Positions 36,000-44,835 of a stretch of 64,000 nt of DNA are shown here, piece by piece. Within the stretch, counting starts at the first letter, position 1. Every line of letters starts with the position of its first letter. The position numbers and the translations under genes are program-made. Location: NCBI GenBank assembly GCA_050181835.1, contig JBFXCU010000002.1:131299-195298 (forward strand), given 5' to 3'. The notes beneath the pieces were generated by a model, which had not been told where the DNA came from, did no database searches, and saw only the letters and a list, made by a program, of their open reading frames with translations. Source of the stretch: CAILZL01 sp050181835. GTDB taxonomy: Bacteria; Pseudomonadota; Gammaproteobacteria; Steroidobacterales; Steroidobacteraceae.

Positions 36000-37121
36000 T
36001 ATCCATTCGTAGACGGCAATATTGTGTGCAGCGATTGCCGACCATTGGAATGAGGTTCGCATCCACTGACGGCCGCGCTCACCCATTGCCATTCTAGTTT
36101 TATCAGTTGTCGTAAATACTTCGCGCAACGCTGCTACCAAAGGTTCGGTGCCTGTGTTGATATACCATCCACAGTCGTGGTCAAGAAGACCACTCCATGG
36201 CGTTCCCGTGGTTGTAATGACTGGCAGACCACAGGCTAATGCCTCAGCAACTACCACACCAAAATTTTCACTATAGCTGGGCAACACAAAAACATCTGCG
36301 TTTCGATAGCATTGATATTTGTCATTTCCAGTGACTGCATCGCGAAACGTTATTTGTGTCTGTAGCTTGTATTCGCGAACCCTGTTTTGCAATTCTTCGC
36401 GATGACCTTCTTCGCTAGGGCCGACAATTAATAGCTGCCAATTCGAAGGTCGCAATGTATGCCAGGCATCAATCAGGTGAATTAGGCCTTTCTTCGCGTG
36501 CAATCGTGACAAGAATAGTAATGTTTTGGGGTGGCTGGGTGCAGTTCTTAATGGCAGCGCAACTTCTGAGTCAATACCATTGGCAATCACGGCGACTGGA
36601 TTGAAGAATCCCGCGTCACGAATACTGGAAAGCTCAGGTTCAGAGGTTGCCATCAGGCAATTCGCCCCGCTTAATAGTCGATCTTGATAAAGCCAGCGAG
36701 CCAGTTTCTTTCGCAGAGCGTGGTGCTTAAGTGTCCACGGTTCCAGCATCCCATGAGTGCTGATTACATATGGCATATCATGTCTGGCGGCAAATCCAGA
36801 GGCTGCTAGATTGTGAGGGTGCCAGATACCTTGGTCGTGTAGAACCGTGTTGCGTATGGACAGCAGCTCAGCCAGTTTGATACGAGTGGATATCTGACTG
36901 GCTGGCCAGCGGCGATTGATTCCATGCACGGTTACGTGATCATCAGGTATCACATCCTTGCCAGGTGACAGCTGCCCGGAAAGGATATGTACGGATCCGG
37001 ATGTTAATCCTTGTTGTGCATTAGATAATGCTGTTACCGTATAAGAAGGACCTCCGTCACTTGCGGCCAGCGAGGCAATTGAGTGCACGATGTTGATTTG
37101 GCTAGGCATCTGACTGCTCAT
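35925..37121 (-). CDS. GT4-family glycosyltransferase
   Basis: GT-B fold glycosyltransferase of 398 aa for EPS unit assembly. The N-domain opens INIVHSIASLAASDGGPSYT and contains STHGMLEPW near residue 120. The C-domain has LLFLSRLHAKKGLIHLIDAW (about 205-224) and the retaining-enzyme E-x7-E motif in SENFGVVVAEALACGLPVI (about 300). It is the last gene of a four-gene minus-strand run (40391 down to 35925). Neighbouring members overlap by 20 bp (with 37102-38088) and 4 bp (39327-39330). Its 3' end overlaps the convergent SGNH-like gene by 75 bp. The specific sugar is unknown. Confidence 0.88.
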   Translation of the reverse strand: MSSQMPSQINIVHSIASLAASDGGPSYTVTALSNAQQGLTSGSVHILSGQLSPGKDVIPDDHVTVHGINRRWPASQISTRIKLAELLSIRNTVLHDQGIWHPHNLAASGFAARHDMPYVISTHGMLEPWTLKHHALRKKLARWLYQDRLLSGANCLMATSEPELSSIRDAGFFNPVAVIANGIDSEVALPLRTAPSHPKTLLFLSRLHAKKGLIHLIDAWHTLRPSNWQLLIVGPSEEGHREELQNRVREYKLQTQITFRDAVTGNDKYQCYRNADVFVLPSYSENFGVVVAEALACGLPVITTTGTPWSGLLDHDCGWYINTGTEPLVAALREVFTTTDKTRMAMGERGRQWMRTSFQWSAIAAHNIAVYEWILGLAEIPSCVNIDKHSLRTSILPR

Positions 37122-38088
37122 ATAGCTGCTGGTACTGTTGCGCTACTGATTCCAACGTGTATTGACGAACATTATGCAAGCCATCGCTAATAAGCTGTTC
37201 ACGGAGCACGGAGTTATTTAGCAAACTCAAAAATCCAGTCCTCATAGCAACGACCGATTCTGGATCGACCAGTATTGCTCCCGCTCCAGCGACAGAGCGC
37301 ATAGGTTCTCGATTGCTCGTGAGCACGGCTCTACCCACAGCTTGTGCTTCTAAGATGGGCATACCAAATCCCTCATAGGTGCTTGGAAAAGAAATCAGAT
37401 CCGCTGACTCGTACAACGACAGCAATATCGTATCGTTAGGTGCAGGATAGTTTTCATACCCAATGTCATGTTGTATTAGCAAGGCAAGCTGTACATCATT
37501 CAGTGGACCGACGATGACTAAAAACACTGGGAGACCAGCCAGCGCTACTATTACTCTTGGCAAATTCTTGTTGTCACGAGTACCAATGTGCATAACGCGT
37601 GGTCGGTGACGATCAAACGGTTTATGTGCGTATTGATACTGGGGGTCAACAAAATTCGGTATGACGTGTATCTTGTGCAAGGGTAGCTTGACTACTGACA
37701 GTAACTCGTCGCGAGTCTGCGTCGAAATGACCGTGATAGCTGACGCAAATGCCATTGGCAGTCGAAACCAAAGCAACCACAGTATCAGCCGCTTCAGCCC
37801 TTTACCTCGCTTCAGCATACCGCAGTCATGAATAGTGATAATCGTTCGTGTAAAGGGAGTCAGCAACGCGCCATAGTGCACATCACCTGTTATATGCAGA
37901 ATGTTGCCGCTCAAGTGCTGTCGAACATACCATGCATTTTTTAGCGCGGTCCATACACCGGCGGTACCGGTGGGCATCTCCAGTCGCTGCACTGACATAC
38001 GTTGCTGCATTGTGTGATACAACACATTGAACAATTTTTCTATGCTAAATCCATTAGGATGCTTTTTTCGAAATAGATAGACGAGCAT
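37102..38088 (-). CDS. GT4-family glycosyltransferase
   Basis: Glycosyltransferase of 328 aa resembling mannosyltransferase-like GT4 enzymes. Residues 65-90 (LHITGDVHYGALL, then TIITIHDCG) form the acceptor-side domain. RPRVMHIGTRDNKNLPR begins the nucleotide-sugar domain near 163, and STYEGFGMPILEAQAVGRAV near 235 is the canonical E-x7-E region. It is a little shorter than most family members but has all main blocks. It overlaps the following gene start by 20 bp, implying coupled translation. The sugar donor is undetermined. Confidence 0.87.
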   Translation of the reverse strand: MLVYLFRKKHPNGFSIEKLFNVLYHTMQQRMSVQRLEMPTGTAGVWTALKNAWYVRQHLSGNILHITGDVHYGALLTPFTRTIITIHDCGMLKRGKGLKRLILWLLWFRLPMAFASAITVISTQTRDELLSVVKLPLHKIHVIPNFVDPQYQYAHKPFDRHRPRVMHIGTRDNKNLPRVIVALAGLPVFLVIVGPLNDVQLALLIQHDIGYENYPAPNDTILLSLYESADLISFPSTYEGFGMPILEAQAVGRAVLTSNREPMRSVAGAGAILVDPESVVAMRTGFLSLLNNSVLREQLISDGLHNVRQYTLESVAQQYQQLYEQSDA

Positions 38089-38115
38089 GTTATTTTTTCG
38101 TGTTTTCCGCAGCAG

Positions 38116-39330
38116 TTAGACGTTTAGTGCTACGTCTTGATCATCGGCGAGCAGGCTTGAATAACTCAATACGGTGTCGGCGATTTTCTTGGCGCTGACT
38201 TCAGTAGACCATTGCTGAATGGTTTGGAGGCCATTGTTGCCGAGCTGTTGCAACCCCTGCTTGCCCATAGCCACGGCGGCTGTCAATACATTGCTGAGAC
38301 TTTGACGATCCTGGGCGGGAAACTGCCACCCATTGAACTCGCTATTGACCAGATCAGTCGTGGCGCCAGCCTTGGTGCTAGCGATAACCGCACGGCCGCA
38401 GGCCATGGCTTCGTTGATCGCCAAGCCCCAGGTTTCCCCTGGGCCGCGCGATGGCAGGACGAATACATCGAACAGTCGATACACTGCTGGCATCAGACTC
38501 TGATTTTGAAACGGTAGAAAGTGGATGTCATTGCGCTGCGCTGCCAAGCTTCGCAATGACGATTCTAAATTGCCGCTACCACAAATCACTAAGTATGCTG
38601 ACACACCGCTGTCAATAAAGGCATTGATTAGCAACGCTGGGTCCTTTTTTTCTATCAACTTTCCGGCAAAGCCAATCACTATTTGATCATCAGCAATACC
38701 AAATTGTTGACGCCAAAGTCTGGCTTGATGATCTGACGCAGGCTGACCATCGGCAAAACGGTGGTTGTCGACGCAATGTGGTGCAAAGGCGATGCGACTA
38801 TGCGGCAAGCCACAGAAATAGAAATAGTCACGACTTGCTCGGCCAACGCTTATCGCTACGTCCACATATTTATATACACGACGTAGTGCCAGACGACGTA
38901 GATAGACGCGCCATCGGGGCTGGTCGTCGAGCAGCGTTGAATCGCCACGAAAAAAGACAGGGATGCGGCCCTTGAAATAACGCATGGCTTTAAGGTGTGC
39001 TTGATTATTCCAGCCGATAATCAGCACCGCGTCTGCACCCCATGTCGTAATAACCTTGCACAACTTCGGCGTGCAAATGCCATTAAAGTGATGCGGTCCT
39101 GGATCGCTGGCAGTGTTGGCGACGAATTCATGCTCATAGCCATTGAGTAGCGGTATGTCCCAACTCACCTGCGTCCCGAATTCGCGATCAATAAAGTAGC
39201 CGTTCTGCGTCTGTGACCAGGTATAGAACACCTTCAGTTCCAGCCACCCGTATTGCGCCATTACCCTCAGCACTGGGACGGTGTACTGTACCGGATGGGT
39301 GGCGATGATGGCCAGCTTCAACCGGCTCAT
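38116..39330 (-). CDS. GT4-family glycosyltransferase
   Basis: Glycosyltransferase of 404 aa. It opens LKLAIIATHPVQYTVPVLRV, a block shared by several EPS/O-antigen GT4 enzymes, with a conserved HHFN and GICTPKL region near residue 80-90. The second Rossmann domain includes IVIGFAGKLIEKKDPALLI (about 217-235). RGPGETWGLAINEAMACGRA near 295-315 contains the E-x7-E catalytic pair. It lies 27 bp upstream of the next minus-strand gene and overlaps the preceding GT2 gene by 4 bp (ATGA). One more sugar-adding step of the EPS repeat unit is the likely role. Confidence 0.88.
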   Translation of the reverse strand: MSRLKLAIIATHPVQYTVPVLRVMAQYGWLELKVFYTWSQTQNGYFIDREFGTQVSWDIPLLNGYEHEFVANTASDPGPHHFNGICTPKLCKVITTWGADAVLIIGWNNQAHLKAMRYFKGRIPVFFRGDSTLLDDQPRWRVYLRRLALRRVYKYVDVAISVGRASRDYFYFCGLPHSRIAFAPHCVDNHRFADGQPASDHQARLWRQQFGIADDQIVIGFAGKLIEKKDPALLINAFIDSGVSAYLVICGSGNLESSLRSLAAQRNDIHFLPFQNQSLMPAVYRLFDVFVLPSRGPGETWGLAINEAMACGRAVIASTKAGATTDLVNSEFNGWQFPAQDRQSLSNVLTAAVAMGKQGLQQLGNNGLQTIQQWSTEVSAKKIADTVLSYSSLLADDQDVALNV

Positions 39331-40391
39331 GGCGTTGTAGCTCGCGATGCCTGTAATGCATCGTACGCAATCTGATCGGCACGAAACAGAATTTCACCGA
39401 TGATACTTGCCTTCCTCCACTGCCCCTTGATCAGATAGCGCAGCATGGTCTGCATAAGGCCACGCTTCGTGGCGCTCATAAACTGGGGGAAAAAGCGACT
39501 GATGAATCGAACACGATTGCGGTAGAACAGATTTACTGCGAAAATCGGCATAGTTTTTGAGCTGCTGTTGCCGGACTTGTGATAAATCAGACTCTGCGAT
39601 GCATACGCAAACTTGAATTGATCTCTACTACGCATCGCCCAGTCCATCTCTTCATAGTAGAGAAAGTAATCTTCCTGCATCAAGCCAATCCTTTTGATCA
39701 GTAGATGGCTAACAAGCATGGATGCGCCGAAGATGTAGGCCAGCTGCTGCTCCACCAAAATGGCATTGGCAGTAACGATGTTGGCGGCGATGCCTTCACC
39801 GATATGCCGTGATTCACCAGTTTTTGGATTTAACCACGCGCCCGCCTGTGCCTGTACCACGTCCGGTCGATCGTGGTATAGCACGGTCGATCCGACCATA
39901 CCGATGGCGACATCCTGCTGTGCGCGCTCAACCAGATACCGCAGCGCTTGCCGGTCTACAACGGTGTCAGTGTTCAGAAACCAGAAATAGTCATAAGTAT
40001 CGGGTAACGAGCTACGGATGCCAACGTTGCAGCCACCCGCAAAACCAAGATTACCACCTGAGCGAATCAGTGAAATTCGTTGTGTGGGTTCAGGGGGCGG
40101 AAGGGGGAGAAGCGTCGCATCAGCGAGGCGCACCCCAATTGATATAGTCGTTGGTAGATCAGTATGGAATCGCACTCCCGGAAGTTGCTTACAGCCAACA
40201 GAGACCGTGGGTGTGTTGCACCACGCTTGCAGTTTTTCAATAGATTGGTCTGCTGAGTCGTTGTCGATCAAAAAGACATGAAAATTTGAGTAATCCATGC
40301 CCAACAAAGAATCGATACATTCGGCGCAGTCTCGCCAGTTATTCCAGTTGACCAGTACGATGGCAACCGAGGGTGGAAGTGAGGTGGTCAT
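39327..40391 (-). CDS. GT2-family glycosyltransferase (rhamnosyltransferase-like)
   Basis: Inverting GT-A glycosyltransferase of 354 aa. It begins VAIVLVNWNNWRDCAECIDS, has FLIDNDSADQS (nucleotide binding) near residue 40, SGGNLGFAGGCNVGI near 112, the DxD-like FLNTDTVVD near 137, and the acceptor segment DYFLYYEEMDWAMRSR near 245. These match rhamnosyl- and related GT2 enzymes. Relative to typical relatives it has an insertion of about 35 residues (about 65-100, Pro/Leu rich) between the first two motifs. It is the first gene of the four-gene minus-strand run and faces the flippase gene across a 149-bp divergent promoter region. Confidence 0.88.
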   Translation of the reverse strand: MTTSLPPSVAIVLVNWNNWRDCAECIDSLLGMDYSNFHVFLIDNDSADQSIEKLQAWCNTPTVSVGCKQLPGVRFHTDLPTTISIGVRLADATLLPLPPPEPTQRISLIRSGGNLGFAGGCNVGIRSSLPDTYDYFWFLNTDTVVDRQALRYLVERAQQDVAIGMVGSTVLYHDRPDVVQAQAGAWLNPKTGESRHIGEGIAANIVTANAILVEQQLAYIFGASMLVSHLLIKRIGLMQEDYFLYYEEMDWAMRSRDQFKFAYASQSLIYHKSGNSSSKTMPIFAVNLFYRNRVRFISRFFPQFMSATKRGLMQTMLRYLIKGQWRKASIIGEILFRADQIAYDALQASRATTP

Positions 40392-40454
40392 TGCGTTGAG
40401 TGCCCCCCAACGGGGTCTATCTGCTGTCTATTACTTTGAGGGCTGGAATTGTCG

Positions 40455-40495
40455 GTCATCAAGATGACAATTTCGGGAATCCACGTGATTGTCAT
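40455..40495. promoter_or_regulatory. Divergent promoter region with GTCATC palindrome and TGTCAT site
   Basis: GTCATC-AA-GATGAC (40455-40468) is an exact palindrome, flanked outside by ATTGTC and GACAAT. A further TGTCAT lies at 40490-40495. Both lie between the divergent GT2 and flippase genes, so one bound regulator could control both directions. Confidence 0.45.
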
Positions 40496-40540
40496 CTGTC
40501 TTCTTTAGAATATTGACCAAGTTTTCACCTGTGACCTGCA

Positions 40541-41839
40541 ATGTCCCGACTTACGGCTATCCTGAACCAGAAATTGGCTGCGCTGCGCGGCGCTCAGTTG
40601 GCTGGCAACGCGTTGGCGTTGTATTCCGTGCAGGGATTGAATTACCTGATGCCGCTGTTGCTATTGCCGTTTCTGCTGCGGGCACTGCAGCCGGCAGGTT
40701 ATGGCGCAATTATGTTTGCCCAGGCTTTGATTGGTTATGCGGTTATTGTTGTCGAGTTTGGATTTAACTTTACTGCTGCGCGCGAAATATCAGTCGCTCG
40801 ACATGATCCGGTTGAGGTTGTGCGCATTTTCTGGACGACAACCTTCGCAAAAGTGTTACTGCTCGTGTTGGCAGTGTTGCTCGTAACGGTAGTTGTAGCG
40901 TTGGTGCCGAGTTTTCGACAGAACTGGACACTGTTTGCGGCTAGTGGGTTGTTGCTGATCGGCAATGTCATTTTTCCGCAGTGGTATCTGCAAGGTCTGG
41001 AACGCCTCAAGGAGGTAGCGATGCTGCAGGCTGTCGCCAAGTGCATTGTCACATTGGCAGCCATCTTGTTTGTAAGGTCAGCGGAAGATCTGTTGTTGGC
41101 CGCTATTATCTTGGCTTCTCCACAAGTTATCGGTTCTATTGTTGGCTATTGTCTAGGCAAGCCAGTTTCACCACGTGAATTCTATAAGCCAAATTTTGCA
41201 GAAGTCATTGCGGTACTGCGAAACAGTAAAGACCTGTTTATCGCGAACATTGCCACGACCCTTTATCTTCATACCAACACTCTCCTGCTGGGCTTGATGG
41301 TTAGCGAGGGGGCAGTGGCTATGTACAGCGTAGCCAGTAGAATTGTCTCGACGATCCAGGGATTGGCCTCACCGGCAATTCAGGCTGTATTTCCGCGAGC
41401 CAGTCAATTGTTTGTTAATGATCAGGCCGAAGCTTGGCAACTTTGCAAGCAGTTAGCCTGGGTCATGGTTCCGTCGATGGCAGTGGTCGGATTCGTGTTG
41501 CTGTTGTTTGCCCCGCAACTAATGGCGTTGCTTGGTGGCGCGCAATACGAAAGCGCGATTGCCGTGCTGCGTATCATGGCGTTTGTTCCCATGCTAGTGT
41601 GTACCGCCATGCTGTTGTCACAGTTGATTATGGTCAACATCGGGCTTGGCGCGCAGCTCTCACGGCTGTATCTGAAGATTGGCCTGCTCAACCTTATAGT
41701 ATTGCCGTTGCTGGTAACTCTATTGGAAGAACGTGGCGCGGCGATCTCACTGGTAATTGCCGAACTGCTGGGCCCCATACTGATGCTTAGCGTGATAAGG
41801 AATTCCAGCGCAACGTCGGTTTTGGTACGAGTGAAATGA
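40541..41839 (+). CDS. Wzx-type oligosaccharide flippase
   Basis: Polytopic inner-membrane protein of 432 aa with about 12 hydrophobic segments. It resembles MATE/PST-family flippases that turn undecaprenyl-linked repeat units to the periplasm. N-terminal features are ALYSVQGLNYLMPLLLLPFL and RALQPAGYGAIMFAQALIGY, which match the conserved P-x-L-x-R-x-L-x-x-x-x-Y-G region of Wzx proteins. The remainder shows paired helices with short loops. It is the only flippase here, so it should serve the EPS made by the surrounding glycosyltransferases and the Wzy-like polymerase at 44765. Confidence 0.9.
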   Translation: MSRLTAILNQKLAALRGAQLAGNALALYSVQGLNYLMPLLLLPFLLRALQPAGYGAIMFAQALIGYAVIVVEFGFNFTAAREISVARHDPVEVVRIFWTTTFAKVLLLVLAVLLVTVVVALVPSFRQNWTLFAASGLLLIGNVIFPQWYLQGLERLKEVAMLQAVAKCIVTLAAILFVRSAEDLLLAAIILASPQVIGSIVGYCLGKPVSPREFYKPNFAEVIAVLRNSKDLFIANIATTLYLHTNTLLLGLMVSEGAVAMYSVASRIVSTIQGLASPAIQAVFPRASQLFVNDQAEAWQLCKQLAWVMVPSMAVVGFVLLLFAPQLMALLGGAQYESAIAVLRIMAFVPMLVCTAMLLSQLIMVNIGLGAQLSRLYLKIGLLNLIVLPLLVTLLEERGAAISLVIAELLGPILMLSVIRNSSATSVLVRVK

Positions 41840-42282
41840 TCGGCTCGCGGTGGTTACTAAGCCATTACGTTCGCGCCTAGCCAGCACATAAGAGCTTCTC
41901 GACGGGTTACGGGTTATCGTATCGTGTGCTTGGACGTCGCAGTGCATCATCCCGACGTGACAACAGTCGATCATCGCGTGGTGATGATATTTTCAGTTGC
42001 TTTTGCTACCGTAATCATAGTTAAGGTGAGTATTCTGACAACGGTATTGATCCTATCCGCAATCGGACTGGCATAGAATGTAACCTTACTAGGTAGGGTG
42101 ATTACAGGATTCTTCATCGAGCGTTGGCTGCACTTATCGTTGAGCTCAGTGCTTTGCTTTATATTGTGTTTTCTCCCGACGTCGAACTACTGGATTACAC
42201 TTGAGCCGATGGTCACAGCGTTCGCCAGTTCATGGTCGGGCATTACCCGTTGCAAAGACGTTCAACTACTGTCAGTGGCTGC
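41840..42282. other. Gene-free stretch between flippase and methyltransferase genes
   Basis: I see no supported gene. A 62-codon frame at 42098-42286 has one hydrophobic run but no Shine-Dalgarno or family features. The two flanking genes converge here. No clear terminator hairpin was found. Confidence 0.5.
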
Positions 42283-43173
42283 TTAAATTTCCATTCCATT
42301 TATTTTTATTCGTTGTGCACTTCTGACCCGCTCATTTACTAATGCAGTGTCACGAACAAATATGGTGTTACCAGAAGCCTGGTTTTTGCCATTGAGGTAG
42401 ATTAGCTTTCTGCTGAAGGGTTCATACGAGTAGGGTTCGAAGCCATATCTCAGCATCGTTCGTAGAATGTCTTCCTCATCATATCCATAACGTGATCCAC
42501 TACCATTTAACTCCATGATAACTGATTTGAGAAACGGATTGCCAAGAGTACGCTGGGCACCTTCTATAACAGGAATTTCATAACCTTCAACATCGATCTT
42601 TATCATCGTTGGCGCGTTAATTACCACTGTTTCATCCAGTGTGATTAGCTCAACTTCAATTTTTTCATCGGCATACTCTCCCTCTGCAAGAGCGTGATTC
42701 ATTGTATCTAGGGACGCAGTGAATGCCAGTTTCCCGCGTGATTTTCCCAGACCAGCGTTGTGAATAGACGTTCGTGCCTCTAGGTTGTTCAGGCGCACGT
42801 TTTCAAGCAGCCGTGCATAAGTTTTCGGCACCGGTTCGAAGGCAATTCCACGCGCGCCTGCGGCGGCGCAAGCTAGGATAGTGTATGAGCCGACATTTGC
42901 ACCCGCGTCGATGAACAGGTCTGTTGGTCGAAGCATATGTAGCACAAATGCCATGTCCGGAAATTCGTGGAGCCCTGCATAGATATTGCCTGTCAGTCCG
43001 GTATCGCCTGACCTCACGAGAAAGCGAGCTCCATTGATCCATTCATATAGTACGGCACCTGAAATAAGCCTACTGCCAATCTGCCACTTCGCAAAACGCT
43101 GCAATGCAGCGAACTTTTGATTGCAATTCAGTGGGTGGGATACAACGAAGTTCAGAGTGTTAAGTATAGTCAT
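42283..43173 (-). CDS. FkbM-family methyltransferase
   Basis: SAM-dependent O-methyltransferase of 296 aa. The SAM-binding motif I is FIDAGANVGSYTIL (residues 87-100), followed by GIAFEPVPKTYARLLENV (FkbM acidic loop) and IKIDVEGYEIPVIEGA near 190-205, which is diagnostic of the family. It probably methylates a sugar of the EPS repeat unit, a common role of FkbM genes inside polysaccharide loci (inference). It is 116 bp downstream of the polymerase gene on the same strand. The C-terminus is standard. Confidence 0.88.
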   Translation of the reverse strand: MTILNTLNFVVSHPLNCNQKFAALQRFAKWQIGSRLISGAVLYEWINGARFLVRSGDTGLTGNIYAGLHEFPDMAFVLHMLRPTDLFIDAGANVGSYTILACAAAGARGIAFEPVPKTYARLLENVRLNNLEARTSIHNAGLGKSRGKLAFTASLDTMNHALAEGEYADEKIEVELITLDETVVINAPTMIKIDVEGYEIPVIEGAQRTLGNPFLKSVIMELNGSGSRYGYDEEDILRTMLRYGFEPYSYEPFSRKLIYLNGKNQASGNTIFVRDTALVNERVRSAQRIKINGMEI

Positions 43174-43289
43174 GGATTAGCTTCTGGAACGTGGATATGT
43201 TCAAAGAGACTGTGCCGCTGTAGAGCCGAGCGAGTTCTGCGCGGCGAAATCGCCTCGGTAGGTTACATGGTATGTTTATTCAGTTAAGT

Positions 43290-44765
43290 CTATCGCATGA
43301 GGTTGGATCGGGCGCACGGAATCGGTATTGTGGGCTTCGTTGCTTCACTCGCCGGACTTCCTGTCGATCGCACTACTCGTGCCAAAAGCCAGTGTAAAAG
43401 CAGAATGAAAGCAGCAGAGCGTAGCCATACAACGTAGCAAGCAGCAATGGTACTTTCGAAGCCTAACAGCATCTGTCTTACTGTTATTGCGGCAATCATT
43501 AGCTGAGTAATACTGGCGCCATCCACCATATCGATTGCCCGCCCGATAAAACCCAGCACACACCCCAACAGCGACATACCAATCAATGCGCCTGGCCAGC
43601 CATAGTTCCAGTACATTTCGCCCAAATGTGATGGCGAGATATAAGTAAATGTATGAACGCTCAACTTAAACTCTTTATTAACAAGCTGCCCCGTTTGAAC
43701 GTCGGGTTTATCCCGCCAGATGATTTTCGGTATGAAGGCTGCGTATAGTGGTGAAAGTGTATGACCATGTTGAAAAGGTACATCGACGCCGGTGCGGGTG
43801 ACTATCATCTCGACACTGCCTTTTAATGACATACGCTCGAAGACCGTTTGTGCCCGAGTGGTACCAGTGGTGACTTCCTCTGCCTTGGCGAAGGTTTTTT
43901 GTATCATGCCGACGATGTTGGCGGCGACGTCTGTGCTATCCAGCCGGTCCTGACCTCGTATGGCTCGGTTGGCCTGCAGCGCTGGAAACGCAAGCGCGAT
44001 AAAGATAACGATGGTGAGGATCCAGCCCTTTGGGATTTTGCCGTTCACGAGTAAACGCGTGACGACCACCAGTACAGCGCCAATCAGTGCTTCACCCTTA
44101 GTGTCTGTAACAAATCCGAGCATCAGCTGCACAACAACTGTTATCGCCAGCAATGGCAGCAAATACCAACGCTGATATCGACACTGCGAGTAAGCTATGA
44201 TGAGAATGCCGAGTGGCTGCATCATATTCGCCAGCAGGTACCCGATTGTCTGAAGGGCGGTAATGCTCTCTAGGCCACGCGTGACAGCCGCAGCATTCGC
44301 TCCAGTAATGATGTTAACTTTGAACTGCCATGTAAGCACAGTGGCAACGATCCAGATGGACAGGCCAACTATCAATAACGTGCGTTCTGGCCAGTCTTTT
44401 CGTGGAGCAGCCCTCAGTTCAACAGGATTGCGAGCGACTACTCTGTAAAAAACCTGCGTTAACACGCCGCCAATCAGAATCACTACCTCTGATTTACTGA
44501 TGAAGCCTGCCGTTTCGCCTATGCCGCGGAATAGCGTGATGAGATCAAGTGTGCCAAAGAACTGAAAGTATATTGCTGAGAAGATAACCAATAACGCATA
44601 GCGATCGTTGAAGGCCGTCGAATTGAAAATGGGGGTTGTGCAGACGGCGAATAGCAGCGCCAAATAAACAATGTGAATGTTGCTGGCTGATCCGAGTACT
44701 GCACCCACAGTCAGCAGCAACATGAATCCACCATTCACCAACCAATAAATACTGGCCCGACTCAT
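43290..44765 (-). CDS. Wzy-like oligosaccharide repeat-unit polymerase
   Basis: Polytopic membrane protein of 491 aa with roughly 10-12 hydrophobic helices. A large periplasmic loop (about residues 275-385) contains the PFQHGHTLSPLYAAFIPK segment, similar to the repeat-unit polymerase family, with G-H-x-L and F-I-P-x-x-I-W features. It should join flipped repeat units in the periplasm to form EPS. Sequence divergence in Wzy proteins is extreme, so the call rests on topology, loop position and the locus. It lies between the FkbM gene and the beta-helix gene on the same strand. Confidence 0.8.
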   Translation of the reverse strand: MSRASIYWLVNGGFMLLLTVGAVLGSASNIHIVYLALLFAVCTTPIFNSTAFNDRYALLVIFSAIYFQFFGTLDLITLFRGIGETAGFISKSEVVILIGGVLTQVFYRVVARNPVELRAAPRKDWPERTLLIVGLSIWIVATVLTWQFKVNIITGANAAAVTRGLESITALQTIGYLLANMMQPLGILIIAYSQCRYQRWYLLPLLAITVVVQLMLGFVTDTKGEALIGAVLVVVTRLLVNGKIPKGWILTIVIFIALAFPALQANRAIRGQDRLDSTDVAANIVGMIQKTFAKAEEVTTGTTRAQTVFERMSLKGSVEMIVTRTGVDVPFQHGHTLSPLYAAFIPKIIWRDKPDVQTGQLVNKEFKLSVHTFTYISPSHLGEMYWNYGWPGALIGMSLLGCVLGFIGRAIDMVDGASITQLMIAAITVRQMLLGFESTIAACYVVWLRSAAFILLLHWLLARVVRSTGSPASEATKPTIPIPCARSNLMR

Positions 44766-44835
44766 TGATTGCTCCTGCAGTCAACGCAGAATTGTTGAAT
44801 AGCCATTGTGGTCGCGTTGCGTGTGGGAACCTGGA

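Noticed and set aside
42098..42286. 62-codon frame with a hydrophobic run
   Set aside because: No ribosome site or neighbours to support it; it converges on the FkbM gene end.
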